Positions 12,561-21,100 of a DNA stretch of 36,475 nucleotides are shown here, one piece after another. Numbering within the stretch: the stretch's first letter is position 1; each line of letters opens with the position of its first letter. The DNA is taken from IMG/VR virus record IMGVR_UViG_3300025070_000106, positions 1 through 36,475 of that record. One strand, given 5' to 3'. The notes below the pieces were generated by a model, which was not told where the DNA came from, did not search any database, and was given only the letters and a program-made list of their open reading frames with translations. Origin of the DNA: a virus. The position numbers were made by a program, and so were the translations under genes.

Positions 12561-14599
12561 AGCTAACACTTGATGTAGAGAATACTGTCACCAAGCGTGA
12601 TGGTAAGACACACCTTGACCCGTTTGAGCCTGACAACTCACTGACTATGGTGGGAATGCTGAGTGACATGGGTGAAGAGTGTATCGCCACCTTTGACCAC
12701 AGTGATGTACCAGCAGATGCTTATGGACATACTATGGTGCAGGAATACCTAGACAAAGCTACCATACTCATCATGCACAACGCAGCACACGACTTGTTGT
12801 GGCTGTGGGAATCAGGCTTCAAGTATGATGGCCCTGTGTTTGATACGATGCTGGCAGAGTACGTCATGCAGCGTGGACAGAAGGAGCCACTGTCTCTTGA
12901 AGCATGTGCAGAGCGTTACGAGTTGGACACTAAGAAGCAGGACACACTTAAGGAGTACTTCGCCAAGGGATATAGCACACGTGACATACCTTGGGAAGAA
13001 TTGACTATGTACCTATCGGCTGACTTACACGCTACGCAGCAACTATCTGACAAGCTAATGCTTCGCCTTAATAGTAAGGAAGACAGCGGCTTGCGTGGTA
13101 CTGTTGACCTGACTAATGAAGTTGCTGTGTGCCTCTCACGTATCTATCAGCGTGGCTTCAGTGTGGATATAGCCAAGCTAGATGAGGTGCGTCAAGAGTT
13201 TGAACAGGAGAAGCGTCAACTTATTGACAGTCTACAGAAGCATGTTCGTACTCTGATGGGTGACACACCTATCAACCTGAACAGCCCAGAGCAATTGTCA
13301 TGGGTTGTGTATGGACGCAAGGTATTGGACAAGCAGTACTGGGGCAACGCTATTGACCCATACATGTCTGAGCCTGACTTCCGCAGTCTCATTGCTGGTG
13401 GTACAGAGCGTCTGTATAAGACCAAAGCAACACAGTGCCGTGAGTGCAATGGCTCCGGCCAAGTAAGAAAGGTAAAGAAAGATGGAACACCATTTGCCCG
13501 TACTAATAAATGTACATCATGTGGTGGGGCTGGTTATCATCTTGTGGCTGGTAAAGAATTGGCTGGACTGAAGTTCAAGCCACCCTCTGCCAAGTGGGCA
13601 AGTGCTAACGGCTTCAGTACAAGCAAGCAGAACCTTGAGACACTTGAGGGTGCCGCACGAGCCAAGGGTATGGACGATGCAGTAGACTTCTTGTCCAAGG
13701 TACGTAGGCTATCTGCTGTGGATACCTACCTGTCATCCTTTGTTGATGGCATTCGTATGCACACCAAGCAAGACGGCAAGCTGCATGTCCGTCTTACACA
13801 GCACATGACCGCTACCGGAAGGTTCAGTGGTCGTGACCCTAACATGCAGAACATGCCACGTGGTGGCACCTTCCCCGTGAAGAAGGTATTTGTGTCACGG
13901 TTTAACGGCGGTAAGATTATGGAAGCTGACTTTGCACAGCTTGAGTTTCGTGCCGCTGCATACTTATCACAGGATGGAGTTGCAATTGAGGAAGTGTCTA
14001 CTGGATTTGATGTACACTCATACACCGCTGAAGTTATTACCGATGCTGGTCAGCCTACGGACAGACAGACTGCGAAAGCGCATACATTCGCGCCGTTATA
14101 TGGAGCGACTGGCTTTGGAAGAACACCAGCGGAAGCTGAATACTACACACACTTCACGCAGAAATACCAAGGCGTGGCCGATTGGCACTCCCGACTGGCT
14201 AAAGAAGCTATAGCCACGGGCAAGATTACTACACCATCTGGCCGTGAGTTTGCCTTCCCTGATGTACGACGCAACAGTCGTGGCAGGGTCAGCAACTTCA
14301 CACAGATAAAGAACTACCCTGTGCAGTCGTTTGCTACCGCAGACATTGTGCCTTTGGCCCTGCTGCACATTGATAAACTACTTGACGGCATGCAATCATG
14401 TGTGGTAAACACTGTGCATGACTCAATCGTCATCGACATTCATCCAGACGAAGAAAGGAGAGTTATCAACATAATAGAAGAGACTAACAGAGTATTGCCT
14501 GACTTGATTACCTTACGTTGGGGGTTGGTATTCAATGTTCCTCTGGAACTAGAGGCAAAAATTGGCCCCAACTGGCTTGACACATACGATGTGTCGTGA
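12557..14599 (+). CDS. Family A DNA polymerase with inserted DnaJ-type zinc finger
   Basis: 680 residues. The N-terminus has a 3'-5' exonuclease (LDVENT with the DxE pair; HNAAHDLLW; FDTMLAEYV). Residues 294-326 are two CxxCxGxG repeats (CRECNGSG and CTSCGGAG; C294, C297, C319, C322), the DnaJ central-domain signature. The polymerase domain follows: TGRFSGRDPNMQNMPRG, motif A DFAQLEFR (D458), motif B RQTAKAHTFAPLYG, and motif C VHDSIVID (H621, D622). The zinc finger between exonuclease and polymerase was, as I recall, first noted in HMO-2011. Here it sits about where T7 polymerase has fingers-proximal insertions, and might bind DNA or a processivity partner. It starts with the ATG overlapping the helicase stop. 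Confidence 0.93.
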   Translation: MKLTLDVENTVTKRDGKTHLDPFEPDNSLTMVGMLSDMGEECIATFDHSDVPADAYGHTMVQEYLDKATILIMHNAAHDLLWLWESGFKYDGPVFDTMLAEYVMQRGQKEPLSLEACAERYELDTKKQDTLKEYFAKGYSTRDIPWEELTMYLSADLHATQQLSDKLMLRLNSKEDSGLRGTVDLTNEVAVCLSRIYQRGFSVDIAKLDEVRQEFEQEKRQLIDSLQKHVRTLMGDTPINLNSPEQLSWVVYGRKVLDKQYWGNAIDPYMSEPDFRSLIAGGTERLYKTKATQCRECNGSGQVRKVKKDGTPFARTNKCTSCGGAGYHLVAGKELAGLKFKPPSAKWASANGFSTSKQNLETLEGAARAKGMDDAVDFLSKVRRLSAVDTYLSSFVDGIRMHTKQDGKLHVRLTQHMTATGRFSGRDPNMQNMPRGGTFPVKKVFVSRFNGGKIMEADFAQLEFRAAAYLSQDGVAIEEVSTGFDVHSYTAEVITDAGQPTDRQTAKAHTFAPLYGATGFGRTPAEAEYYTHFTQKYQGVADWHSRLAKEAIATGKITTPSGREFAFPDVRRNSRGRVSNFTQIKNYPVQSFATADIVPLALLHIDKLLDGMQSCVVNTVHDSIVIDIHPDEERRVINIIEETNRVLPDLITLRWGLVFNVPLELEAKIGPNWLDTYDVS

Positions 14600-14641
14600 T
14601 ATAACTATGGATTCTAACTCGAAAGAAGGAGTATAAAACAC

Positions 14642-15535
14642 ATGGAACTAACAACCATTGACACTAACAATTACGCCGCAATGGCAAAGGCAATGGGCAT
14701 TGCCAACGAGACATCTAGTGAGCGTAAGCAAGCTAGTACTCTTGCCCGACTACGCATCAATCACTCACCTGTCATGGGTGAGGCAGAAGTAAATGGCAAG
14801 AACGTGAACATGGAAGTGGTCAGCGGTGGTACGTACAAGCTGGAAGTACCAGACGGACCTACATATTACGCAGAGTCGGTGAAGATTCGTCCGTATCTGC
14901 AACGCTTTATGTACAAGCGTTTTGTCCGTGGCATGGGTGATAGCCCTAACCGCTATGTCAAGACTGTCATGGCTGACAACCTGAACATTGACCTCAAGGA
15001 CAATGATGGTGGGTTCAACTGTGGTAAACCTGCTGGCTACATCCAAGACTTCAAGGCTCTGCCTGAGAAAACACAGGAACTCATCAAGCAGATTAAGCGT
15101 GTTCGTGTTGTGCTTGGCACTGTCGAACTGGTCAATGCCACAGACGCATCAGGCAATCCTGTGGACGTAGATGAGACTGCATTCATCTGGGAAGTAGAGA
15201 ACCGTGATGCGTTCAAGAACGTGGGTGGTGCCTTTACTCAACTCGCTAAGATGAAGCGACTGCCTGTGCAGCACATGATTACTGCGAATACAGAGGAGCG
15301 TAAGATTCCTACTGGTGCAGTCTTCTACCTGCCAATCGTGTCTCTTGACGTAACCAAGACCCTTGACCTTACAGACAAAGAACAGGGCATGTTTGGTGAC
15401 TTCATGCAGTGGGTCAACAACTACAACGAGTACATCATCAATGCATGGGCAGAGAAAGCTAACTCCCATGATGACGAGGATGATGAGGTTATCGTTGACG
15501 GCATCGTTGACATCGAAGTTGAAGAGGTAGCGTAA
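14642..15535 (+). CDS. Putative ssDNA-binding protein (acidic C-terminal tail)
   Basis: 297 residues, no named family. Two observations suggest a single-strand DNA-binding role like T7 gp2.5: the gene lies between polymerase and exonuclease, and the last 25 residues are highly acidic (SHDDEDDEVIVDGIVDIEVE), as in SSB tails that recruit partner proteins. The middle is strand-rich (VVLGTVELVNA, AVFYLPIVSLDV), compatible with an OB fold. AAGAAGGAG precedes ATG 14642. The next gene's ATG overlaps its stop. Confidence 0.55.
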   Translation: MELTTIDTNNYAAMAKAMGIANETSSERKQASTLARLRINHSPVMGEAEVNGKNVNMEVVSGGTYKLEVPDGPTYYAESVKIRPYLQRFMYKRFVRGMGDSPNRYVKTVMADNLNIDLKDNDGGFNCGKPAGYIQDFKALPEKTQELIKQIKRVRVVLGTVELVNATDASGNPVDVDETAFIWEVENRDAFKNVGGAFTQLAKMKRLPVQHMITANTEERKIPTGAVFYLPIVSLDVTKTLDLTDKEQGMFGDFMQWVNNYNEYIINAWAEKANSHDDEDDEVIVDGIVDIEVEEVA

Positions 15536-16425
15536 TGAACCACCCTGCTGAACTGGCTGTGCATCAATACATGGAGAACGCTGTTAAGGGTAAGTCCTCA
15601 ATGTCAGAGGATACCATTAAACAAGTAGGCCAAGATGTAATGAACGCACTTCAACGCCAGTTTGGTGGGGGTAACAAGCGAGATAAGTTTGGTCTACGTA
15701 TGTCAAACGTGGGTAGACCAACTTGTCAGCTTTGGTTTGAGAAGAACGAACCGGAGAAAGCGTTACCCTTTCCAACAACATTCGTAATGAACATGATGCT
15801 TGGAGATATCGTAGAGGCAGTCTTCAAGGGTCTTCTCAAAGAAGCAGGAGTACAGTATGAAGACGATGAAAAGGTTACTCTACAGCTTGATGACGATACA
15901 TCCATCACTGGCACCTATGATATTGTTATTGACGGTGCTGTTGATGATATTAAGTCAGCATCTAATTGGTCGTACACTAACAAGTTTGAATCCTTTGACA
16001 CTCTTAGACAGGGTGATGCTTTCGGGTATGTAGCACAGCTTGCTGGTTACGCCAAAGCATCAGGCAAACGTGCTGGTGGATGGTGGGTAGTTAACAAGGC
16101 AAACGGCGACTTCAAATATGTACCGGCTACAGGTATTGACGTTGATGCAGAAGTTGGCAAGATTAAAGACACAGCCGATACTATTGAAGAGAACAGGTTC
16201 GAGCGTTGCTTTGAGGCAGTTCCTGAGACATTCCGTGGTAAGCCTACAGGCAACACCGTGTTGGGTACTGAGTGTGGCTTCTGTCGTTACAAGTTCACAT
16301 GCTGGCCCGGACTGCAGGAACTACCTGCCGTTGCATCACAAGCCAAGCAACCTAAGACTGTCTCATACGTGTCACTTGCTGACGAGTATAAGGACAAGGA
16401 CTTCTTCAAGGGACGGGCAATGTAA
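15535..16425 (+). CDS. PD-(D/E)XK exonuclease with iron-sulfur-type cysteines (Cas4/RecB-like)
   Basis: 296 residues. Nuclease motifs: GDIVEAVFKG (motif I Glu), GTYDIVIDG (D129) and DDIKSAS (D138, K140), then QLAGYAKASG (the conserved Q...Y). Cysteines C64, C247, C250 and C256 follow the one-plus-three pattern that binds a 4Fe-4S cluster in Cas4 and AddB. Position between the SSB candidate and endonuclease I is that of the T7 gp6 exonuclease, so a role in recombination and host DNA breakdown is inferred. Starts at ATG 15535, overlapping the previous stop. Confidence 0.8.
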   Translation: MNHPAELAVHQYMENAVKGKSSMSEDTIKQVGQDVMNALQRQFGGGNKRDKFGLRMSNVGRPTCQLWFEKNEPEKALPFPTTFVMNMMLGDIVEAVFKGLLKEAGVQYEDDEKVTLQLDDDTSITGTYDIVIDGAVDDIKSASNWSYTNKFESFDTLRQGDAFGYVAQLAGYAKASGKRAGGWWVVNKANGDFKYVPATGIDVDAEVGKIKDTADTIEENRFERCFEAVPETFRGKPTGNTVLGTECGFCRYKFTCWPGLQELPAVASQAKQPKTVSYVSLADEYKDKDFFKGRAM

Positions 16426-16880
16426 TGCCTAACGCAAAGCAATTCCGTGCCGCACGGAAGTATGGATATAGGAGTGGCCTGGAACACAAGGTATCTATCT
16501 ATCTTGACGAACTAAAGATAAAGTATGAGTATGAAAAGTACAAGATTGAATGGGAAGACCTTGCATACCGCACCTATACTCCAGACTTCGTGCTGGATAA
16601 CGGTATCATCATTGAGACAAAGGGTATGTTTACAGCAGCAGATAGACGCAAGCATCTTGCAATCAAGAAGCAGCATCCTAAGTTAGATATACGGTTTGTG
16701 TTTGAGAACAGCAGACGAAAGCTACGTAAGGGTGCCAAGTCTACCTACGCTGAGTGGTGCATCAAGTATGGGTTCAGATACTATGACCGCATCATACCAG
16801 AGGATTGGCTGAAGGAGAAGGGCAAGAACAAGCATCCTAAGTTTATCAAGTTTAGTGGAACCAAAGTGAAAAGGAGATAG
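16425..16880 (+). CDS. Endonuclease I, Holliday junction resolvase (T7 gp3-like)
   Basis: 151 residues, nearly the size of T7 endonuclease I (149). The active-site set is present in order and almost at T7 numbering: E20 (SGLEHK), D54 (YTPDFVL), E64 and K66 (IIIETKG). The rest also fits the family (RKHLAIKKQHP, DIRFVFENS, IPEDWLKEKG). It cleaves branched DNA such as four-way junctions, clearing replication intermediates before packaging. Starts at an ATG one base into the previous stop. Confidence 0.92.
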   Translation: MPNAKQFRAARKYGYRSGLEHKVSIYLDELKIKYEYEKYKIEWEDLAYRTYTPDFVLDNGIIIETKGMFTAADRRKHLAIKKQHPKLDIRFVFENSRRKLRKGAKSTYAEWCIKYGFRYYDRIIPEDWLKEKGKNKHPKFIKFSGTKVKRR

Positions 16881-16882
16881 AT

Positions 16883-17242
16883 ATGTCAGAACACATGAGT
16901 TTAGAAGATGAAGACTTCATCATCCGTATCAGACCAAGTGTAAAGGAAGATGGTGAATGGACAGGAGAGATTGACATCTCCATTATTTCACAGCCTGACA
17001 ATCCACTTGACGACGAAGGGTATGGGCAGGTGATGCACTTCTGTAAGATGATGTGCGCCACTGTGCCTATCATGGAACAAGATGAGACTGTACGTAATTT
17101 AGTTCACACATATGTGATGGAAGTTGTTGACAACGAGATGGACATTGATGTAGAACTAGAGGAAGAGATGGGCGTGGAAAAGACATACGATGGTAATGTG
17201 GTTCATCTTAACTTCAACAGTAAGACAGGGGGCAATGCCTGA
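16883..17242 (+). CDS. Conserved hypothetical acidic protein
   Basis: 119 residues, strongly acidic, starting MSEHMSLEDEDFIIRI and containing EWTGEIDISIISQPDN. An all-alpha/beta small protein of the type often found beside DUF3310 genes in phages. No function known. AAGGAGATAG lies upstream of the ATG and the stop overlaps the next ATG (TGATG). Confidence 0.6.
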   Translation: MSEHMSLEDEDFIIRIRPSVKEDGEWTGEIDISIISQPDNPLDDEGYGQVMHFCKMMCATVPIMEQDETVRNLVHTYVMEVVDNEMDIDVELEEEMGVEKTYDGNVVHLNFNSKTGGNA

Positions 17243-17559
17243 TGAGGCATGAGCAGTACATGAGAAACAGACTAGCTGAAGATGAGGAGAAACTGATGGA
17301 TGAGTATTACACAAAGCAAATGAAAGACGCAAAGACTGACATGGTGAACAGTCCTTCACATTACAATCAGTCAGGCATTGAGTGTATCGCAGCTATTCAG
17401 GCTGCACTGGGGCCAAACTTCAAGTACTATTTACAGGGTAATGTTATGAAGTACATGTGGCGTTTCGACTACAAGGGAAAGCCTATTGAAGATTTACAGA
17501 AAGCACAGTGGTATCTCAATACGCTTATAGAAGACGTGGTGGCGAGTGATGAGAGTTAA
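17242..17559 (+). CDS. DUF3310 family protein
   Basis: 105 residues. The family signature covers residues 37-95: SPSHYNQSGIECIAAI, LQGNVMKYMWR, and KPIEDLQKAQWYLNTLI. DUF3310 proteins are common in phages and are sometimes labelled nucleotide kinases, but that activity is not demonstrated and no P-loop is visible here. Neighbours (RNR, MazG) suggest a nucleotide metabolism context. Confidence 0.8.
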   Translation: MRHEQYMRNRLAEDEEKLMDEYYTKQMKDAKTDMVNSPSHYNQSGIECIAAIQAALGPNFKYYLQGNVMKYMWRFDYKGKPIEDLQKAQWYLNTLIEDVVASDES

Positions 17560-17707
17560 AGTCTACATCACAATTGATATTGACCCCGAAGAATATCCAA
17601 TCCCTGCAGATGAAGATGTTGGTGCAGAGATTGAGGACGGCATCCGCGAGTACTTCTACGACGTGGATGGAGCAGACATCAAACATATGAAAACATTAAC
17701 GGAGTGA
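17549..17707 (+). CDS. Small acidic hypothetical protein
   Basis: 52 residues: MRVKVYITIDIDPEEYPIP followed by an acidic helix and EYFYDVDGADIKHMK. The strand-helix-strand pattern looks like a compact domain. ATG 17549 overlaps the DUF3310 gene end by 11 nt, and the stop is 3 nt before the RNR ATG. Too short for most gene callers, but codon pattern and spacing support it. Confidence 0.6.
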   Translation: MRVKVYITIDIDPEEYPIPADEDVGAEIEDGIREYFYDVDGADIKHMKTLTE

Positions 17708-17710
17708 GAG

Positions 17711-19651
17711 ATGAGTAACTATTTACCAACAGACTACCAGAACTTTATCGCTCTTTCACGGTATGCCCGATGGAAAGAGGATGAGCAGCGTCGTGAGACA
17801 TGGGGTGAGACAGTCGCACGATACTTTGATTACATGACACAGCATCTCAAGAGCAAGCACAAGTATGTCCTGTCGGATGAACTACGTGGTGAACTTGAGC
17901 AAGCTGTGTTAAACCAAGACATCATGCCAAGCATGAGAGCATTGATGACCGCTGGACCTGCGCTTGACCGTTGTCATGTAGGTGGTTACAACTGCTCTTA
18001 CGTGCCTGTAGATAACCCTCGTGCCTTTGACGAGACTATGTACATCCTTATGTGCGGCACTGGTGTAGGCTTCTCAGTAGAACGTCACAACATTGAGAAG
18101 CTGCCTGTCGTCAACGAAGACATGCATCTTAGTGATACAGTCATCAAGGTTGGCGACTCCCGTCCGGGCTGGGCCAAATCCCTGCGTGAACTTGTCTTTC
18201 TGTTGTTCTCCGGTCAAGTTCCAAAATGGGATACGTCAGAGGTTCGTCCTGCTGGCGCACGTCTCAAGACTTTTGGTGGTAGAGCAAGTGGCCCAGCCCC
18301 ACTGGAGGAACTGTTTGAGTTCCTTGTGGAGAAGTTCAAGGGTGCAGCAGGTCGTCGCCTGTTCCCCATTGAATGCCACGACATCATGTGTAAGATTGGT
18401 GAGGTTGTAGTCGTAGGCGGTGTACGTCGTAGCGCACTCATCAGCCTGTCCAACTTGAATGATGACCAGATGGCACATGCCAAGTCAGGTATGTGGTGGG
18501 AGAACGAAGGGCAACGTGCGCTGGCTAACAACAGCGTAGCCTACAAGGGCAAGCCAGAGATGGGTACATTCATGCGTGAGTGGGTATCCCTGTATGAAAG
18601 CAAGTCTGGTGAACGTGGTATCTTCAATCGTAAGTCAGCACAGGTACAGGCAGCTAAGAATGGTCGCCGTGAGGTAGAACATGATTTCGGATGCAACCCT
18701 TGCAGTGAAATTATCTTGCGTCCGTACCAGTTCTGTAATCTGTCAGAGGTTGTTGTACGTGCATCAGACACACAGCAGACACTGACTGAAAAGGTTCGCC
18801 TTGCCACTATCTTGGGTACGTTCCAGTCTACACTGACTGACTTCAAATACCTGCGTAATGTATGGAAGAAGAACACAGAAGAGGAACGCTTGCTTGGTGT
18901 ATCATTGACAGGTATCATGGACAATGACATGATGTCAGGTAAGTCAACGCATCTAGGCAAGAACATTGGGGCTACACTCAATGCACTCAAGGAACAGGCA
19001 ATCGAAACTAATGCAGCTATGGCGCAGCAGCTTGGCATACCACAGTCAGCAGCCATCACCTGTGTTAAGCCTAGTGGTACAGTGTCACAGCTTGTAGACA
19101 GTGCGTCAGGTATCCATGCTCGTCACAACCCATACTACATTCGCACGGTAAGGGGCGACAACAAAGACCCTATCACGCAGTTCCTTGTGTCAGAGGGTAT
19201 ACCCGCAGAGCCTGATGTAATGAAGCCTGACAGCACGACAGTGTTCAGCTTCCCAATGAAGTCACCCAACAGTGCAGTATGCCGCACAGAGATGGATGCC
19301 ATTGAGCAGCTTGAGTTGTGGTTGCAGTATCAGCGTCACTGGTGTGAGCATAAGCCGTCTGTCACTATCTCTGTCAAAGAGAATGAGTGGATGGCTGTAG
19401 GTTCATGGGTGTATGAACACTTTGATGAGGTGTCAGGCATCAGCTTCCTGCCATTCAGTGAGCATACCTACAAGCAAGCACCCTATCAGGATATTGACGA
19501 GGATACGTACAGAGAACTCTTGACACAGATGCCTAAGAGTGTTAATTGGAATATGCTACAAGAGTTTGAGAAGGAAGACACTACATCCGGTGGACGTGAG
19601 TTGGCCTGTACGGCTGGTGTCTGTGAGGTAGTGGACTTGAATGCAGCCTGA
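17711..19651 (+). CDS. Adenosylcobalamin-dependent ribonucleotide reductase (class II)
   Basis: 646 residues, typical of monomeric class II enzymes, which reduce ribonucleotides using vitamin B12. Visible signatures are RALMTAGPALDRCHVGGYNC (substrate-site Cys region), the NPCSEIIL active-site loop with Cys and Glu, SLTGIMDN, TCVKPSGTVSQL (phosphate-binding loop), and a C-terminal redox tail ELACTAGVCEVV with the two cysteines five residues apart. It would supply deoxynucleotides for phage replication. No B-subunit gene is needed or seen. GAGTGAGAG precedes the ATG. Confidence 0.92.
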   Translation: MSNYLPTDYQNFIALSRYARWKEDEQRRETWGETVARYFDYMTQHLKSKHKYVLSDELRGELEQAVLNQDIMPSMRALMTAGPALDRCHVGGYNCSYVPVDNPRAFDETMYILMCGTGVGFSVERHNIEKLPVVNEDMHLSDTVIKVGDSRPGWAKSLRELVFLLFSGQVPKWDTSEVRPAGARLKTFGGRASGPAPLEELFEFLVEKFKGAAGRRLFPIECHDIMCKIGEVVVVGGVRRSALISLSNLNDDQMAHAKSGMWWENEGQRALANNSVAYKGKPEMGTFMREWVSLYESKSGERGIFNRKSAQVQAAKNGRREVEHDFGCNPCSEIILRPYQFCNLSEVVVRASDTQQTLTEKVRLATILGTFQSTLTDFKYLRNVWKKNTEEERLLGVSLTGIMDNDMMSGKSTHLGKNIGATLNALKEQAIETNAAMAQQLGIPQSAAITCVKPSGTVSQLVDSASGIHARHNPYYIRTVRGDNKDPITQFLVSEGIPAEPDVMKPDSTTVFSFPMKSPNSAVCRTEMDAIEQLELWLQYQRHWCEHKPSVTISVKENEWMAVGSWVYEHFDEVSGISFLPFSEHTYKQAPYQDIDEDTYRELLTQMPKSVNWNMLQEFEKEDTTSGGRELACTAGVCEVVDLNAA

Positions 19652-19800
19652 TGGACAAAATAGCAGACATCCTACAATGGATAATCAGTCGTTTTGTAAA
19701 GCAAAGAGAGCCACCTAAATACCTAACAGGTAAAGGAAAGGAGTTGACAGATGAGAGATGCAATGATACAAGCATTAAAGCTACACGCAAAAGCAGGTAG
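19651..19800 (+). CDS. Possible small basic protein
   Basis: 49 residues starting MDKIADILQWIISRFVKQRE, with an amphipathic N-terminal helix and a Lys/Arg-rich tail. Its ATG overlaps the RNR stop (TGATG), which favours coupling, but it overlaps the next gene by 50 nt in another frame. No family recognised. Confidence 0.4.
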   Translation: MDKIADILQWIISRFVKQREPPKYLTGKGKELTDERCNDTSIKATRKSR

Positions 19801-19954
19801 TCAGTTGCATATGATGAACATTGAAGTGTATCTTAAAAACCCAGCAGGTATAGGGGAGCATTCAGATATAATGGAAGCTATACAGGCTGAGTTAGATAAG
19901 ATGGCTATGCACGAAGATAGGCTTGACATCTTGGACAATTACTTCAATGAGTAA
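19751..19954 (+). CDS. Small hypothetical protein
   Basis: 67 residues, helical and acidic, MRDAMIQALKLHAKAGSQLH..., ending RLDILDNYFNE. AAAGGAAAGGAG lies about 9 nt upstream. No family recognised; helix-turn-helix-like spacing (IQALKLHAKAG) is too weak to claim. Confidence 0.6.
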   Translation: MRDAMIQALKLHAKAGSQLHMMNIEVYLKNPAGIGEHSDIMEAIQAELDKMAMHEDRLDILDNYFNE

Positions 19955-20087
19955 GAAGGAAGAGAAACTAGCGTGGAAACGAGAAGAGGGGTGGGTGCAA
20001 TTCAACCCACCTCCTAAACATCCTCAGTACGAAGAGTGGATGAAACGGAAGGAGAGAGAAGATGCAAAATCTGGAGCCGCAGACTAA
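19947..20087 (+). CDS. Small charged hypothetical protein
   Basis: 46 residues, MSKKEEKLAWKREEGWVQF, then NPPPKHPQYEEWMKRKERE. It overlaps the gene before it by 8 nt and the nuclease gene after it by 26 nt. The Trp and Pro pattern (WVQFNPPPKHPQYEEW) looks like a real short protein. No family recognised. Confidence 0.5.
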   Translation: MSKKEEKLAWKREEGWVQFNPPPKHPQYEEWMKRKEREDAKSGAAD

Positions 20088-20499
20088 GGACCGTAAGAAG
20101 TTTGACATTGACCTTGAGTATGGCAAAGTACGTGAGCAGATGGTTGCTGACATGCTTCAAGACAAGAAGATTGAGGTCAAGTCAGAGCGTGGCATGTGGA
20201 TGCGTACAGGTAACATTGCCATTGAGTATGAATGTTATGGCAAGCCCAGCGGCATTGCTGCCACAGAGTCAGACTACTGGTTTCATAACCTGTGTATTGA
20301 TGATGAAGTGTTTGCTACACTTGTATTCGATACCAACAGTCTCAAGCGTATCATCGACAACCTAGATTACAAGAAGAGTGTGTCCGGTGGCGACAACAAG
20401 GCAGCACGTATGTACTTGCTGAACCTACAGAAGCTGTTCTCTTCTGACGTAATCAAAGCCTTTAAGGAGAAAAAGGACAATGAACAACAAGCTGGATGA
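20062..20499 (+). CDS. PD-(D/E)XK nuclease-like protein
   Basis: 145 residues. The order YGKVREQMVADML, IEVKSERG (E-x-K), GNIAIEYECYGKPSGI, ESDYWFHN resembles small phage PD-(D/E)XK proteins related to restriction- or resolvase-type nucleases; the EVK triad lies near residue 38. Catalysis is likely on DNA, but the substrate is unknown. A second junction-cutting enzyme besides endonuclease I would be redundant, so a role in host DNA degradation is possible. GGAGAGAGAAG precedes the ATG. Confidence 0.65.
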   Translation: MQNLEPQTKDRKKFDIDLEYGKVREQMVADMLQDKKIEVKSERGMWMRTGNIAIEYECYGKPSGIAATESDYWFHNLCIDDEVFATLVFDTNSLKRIIDNLDYKKSVSGGDNKAARMYLLNLQKLFSSDVIKAFKEKKDNEQQAG

Positions 20500-20704
20500 G
20501 CATTTTATCGCTGGCTACGAAGCCTTCAGTCAAGTAAGTGAAAGGAGAAACAAACAGCATGGGGTTTGCTATCATCAACTAGCCAACCCGCTGAAGCCTA
20601 ATGGTAAGTACACACATACATCTCACCGTGAGTGGCAGCGTGGGTGGAACACTGCGTACTTTAAGAACTTGGAGAAACTAAATGGACCTAGAACTAGAAG
20701 CTAA
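20480..20704 (+). CDS. Rmf/CrpP-like small protein
   Basis: 74 residues. FIAGYEAF, CYHQLANPL and HREWQRGWNTAYF follow the pattern of ribosome modulation factor (G-Y-x-A, a central N-P or C-P, then W-x-x-G-W-x-x-A), here with a longer centre. In bacteria Rmf dimerises ribosomes in stationary phase. Whether a phage copy acts on ribosomes is unknown. AAAAGGA precedes the ATG, and it overlaps the MazG gene. Confidence 0.5.
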   Translation: MNNKLDEHFIAGYEAFSQVSERRNKQHGVCYHQLANPLKPNGKYTHTSHREWQRGWNTAYFKNLEKLNGPRTRS

Positions 20705-21065
20705 ACAGTGGATAAAGGAGAAACGTGTGAGTGATATTTCCGCAACATTGTACCAAGAGAAAGCATGTGAGACTGCCATCTTCCCTAAGAACAAGGCTAT
20801 GGAGTATCTTACTCTTGGCCTTACGGGAGAGGCAGGTGAGATTGCTAACAAGGTAAAGAAGTTTATCCGTGACGGGGCAGCACAAGATGAGTACCTTGCC
20901 AAGCGTATTGAGATTGGTTATGAGATTGGGGATGTGCTATGGTACTGTGCCGTACTAGCTAAAGAAATGGAGATGGACCTTGGTCACATCATGGAGAACA
21001 ACCTACAGAAACTGGCTGACCGCAAGAAACGTGGTACGCTATCTGGTAGTGGAGATAATAGATAA
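20682..21065 (+). CDS. MazG-like nucleotide pyrophosphohydrolase
   Basis: 127 residues. The metal-binding E-x-x-E and E-x-x-D pairs of the all-alpha NTP pyrophosphatase fold are visible: GEAGEIANKVKK (E50, E53) and EIGDVLWY (E81, D84). MazG-type enzymes hydrolyse NTPs or dNTPs to monophosphates; in marine phages they are thought to tune nucleotide or alarmone pools. It is the last gene of the early operon, directly before the terminator. Confidence 0.85.
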   Translation: MDLELEAKQWIKEKRVSDISATLYQEKACETAIFPKNKAMEYLTLGLTGEAGEIANKVKKFIRDGAAQDEYLAKRIEIGYEIGDVLWYCAVLAKEMEMDLGHIMENNLQKLADRKKRGTLSGSGDNR

Positions 21066-21070
21066 AAGAG

Positions 21071-21094
21071 AGGGGGCTTTGCGGCCCCCTTTTT
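21071..21094. terminator. Probable bidirectional intrinsic terminator
   Basis: AGGGGGC (21071-21077) pairs with GCCCCCT (21084-21090) around the loop TTTGCG, followed by TTTTT on the plus strand. On the minus strand the same stem is followed by CTCTTTTAT, a weaker T-run. It lies between the convergent MazG gene and the 1441-residue virion gene. Confidence 0.9.
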
Positions 21095-21100
21095 ACTGGT

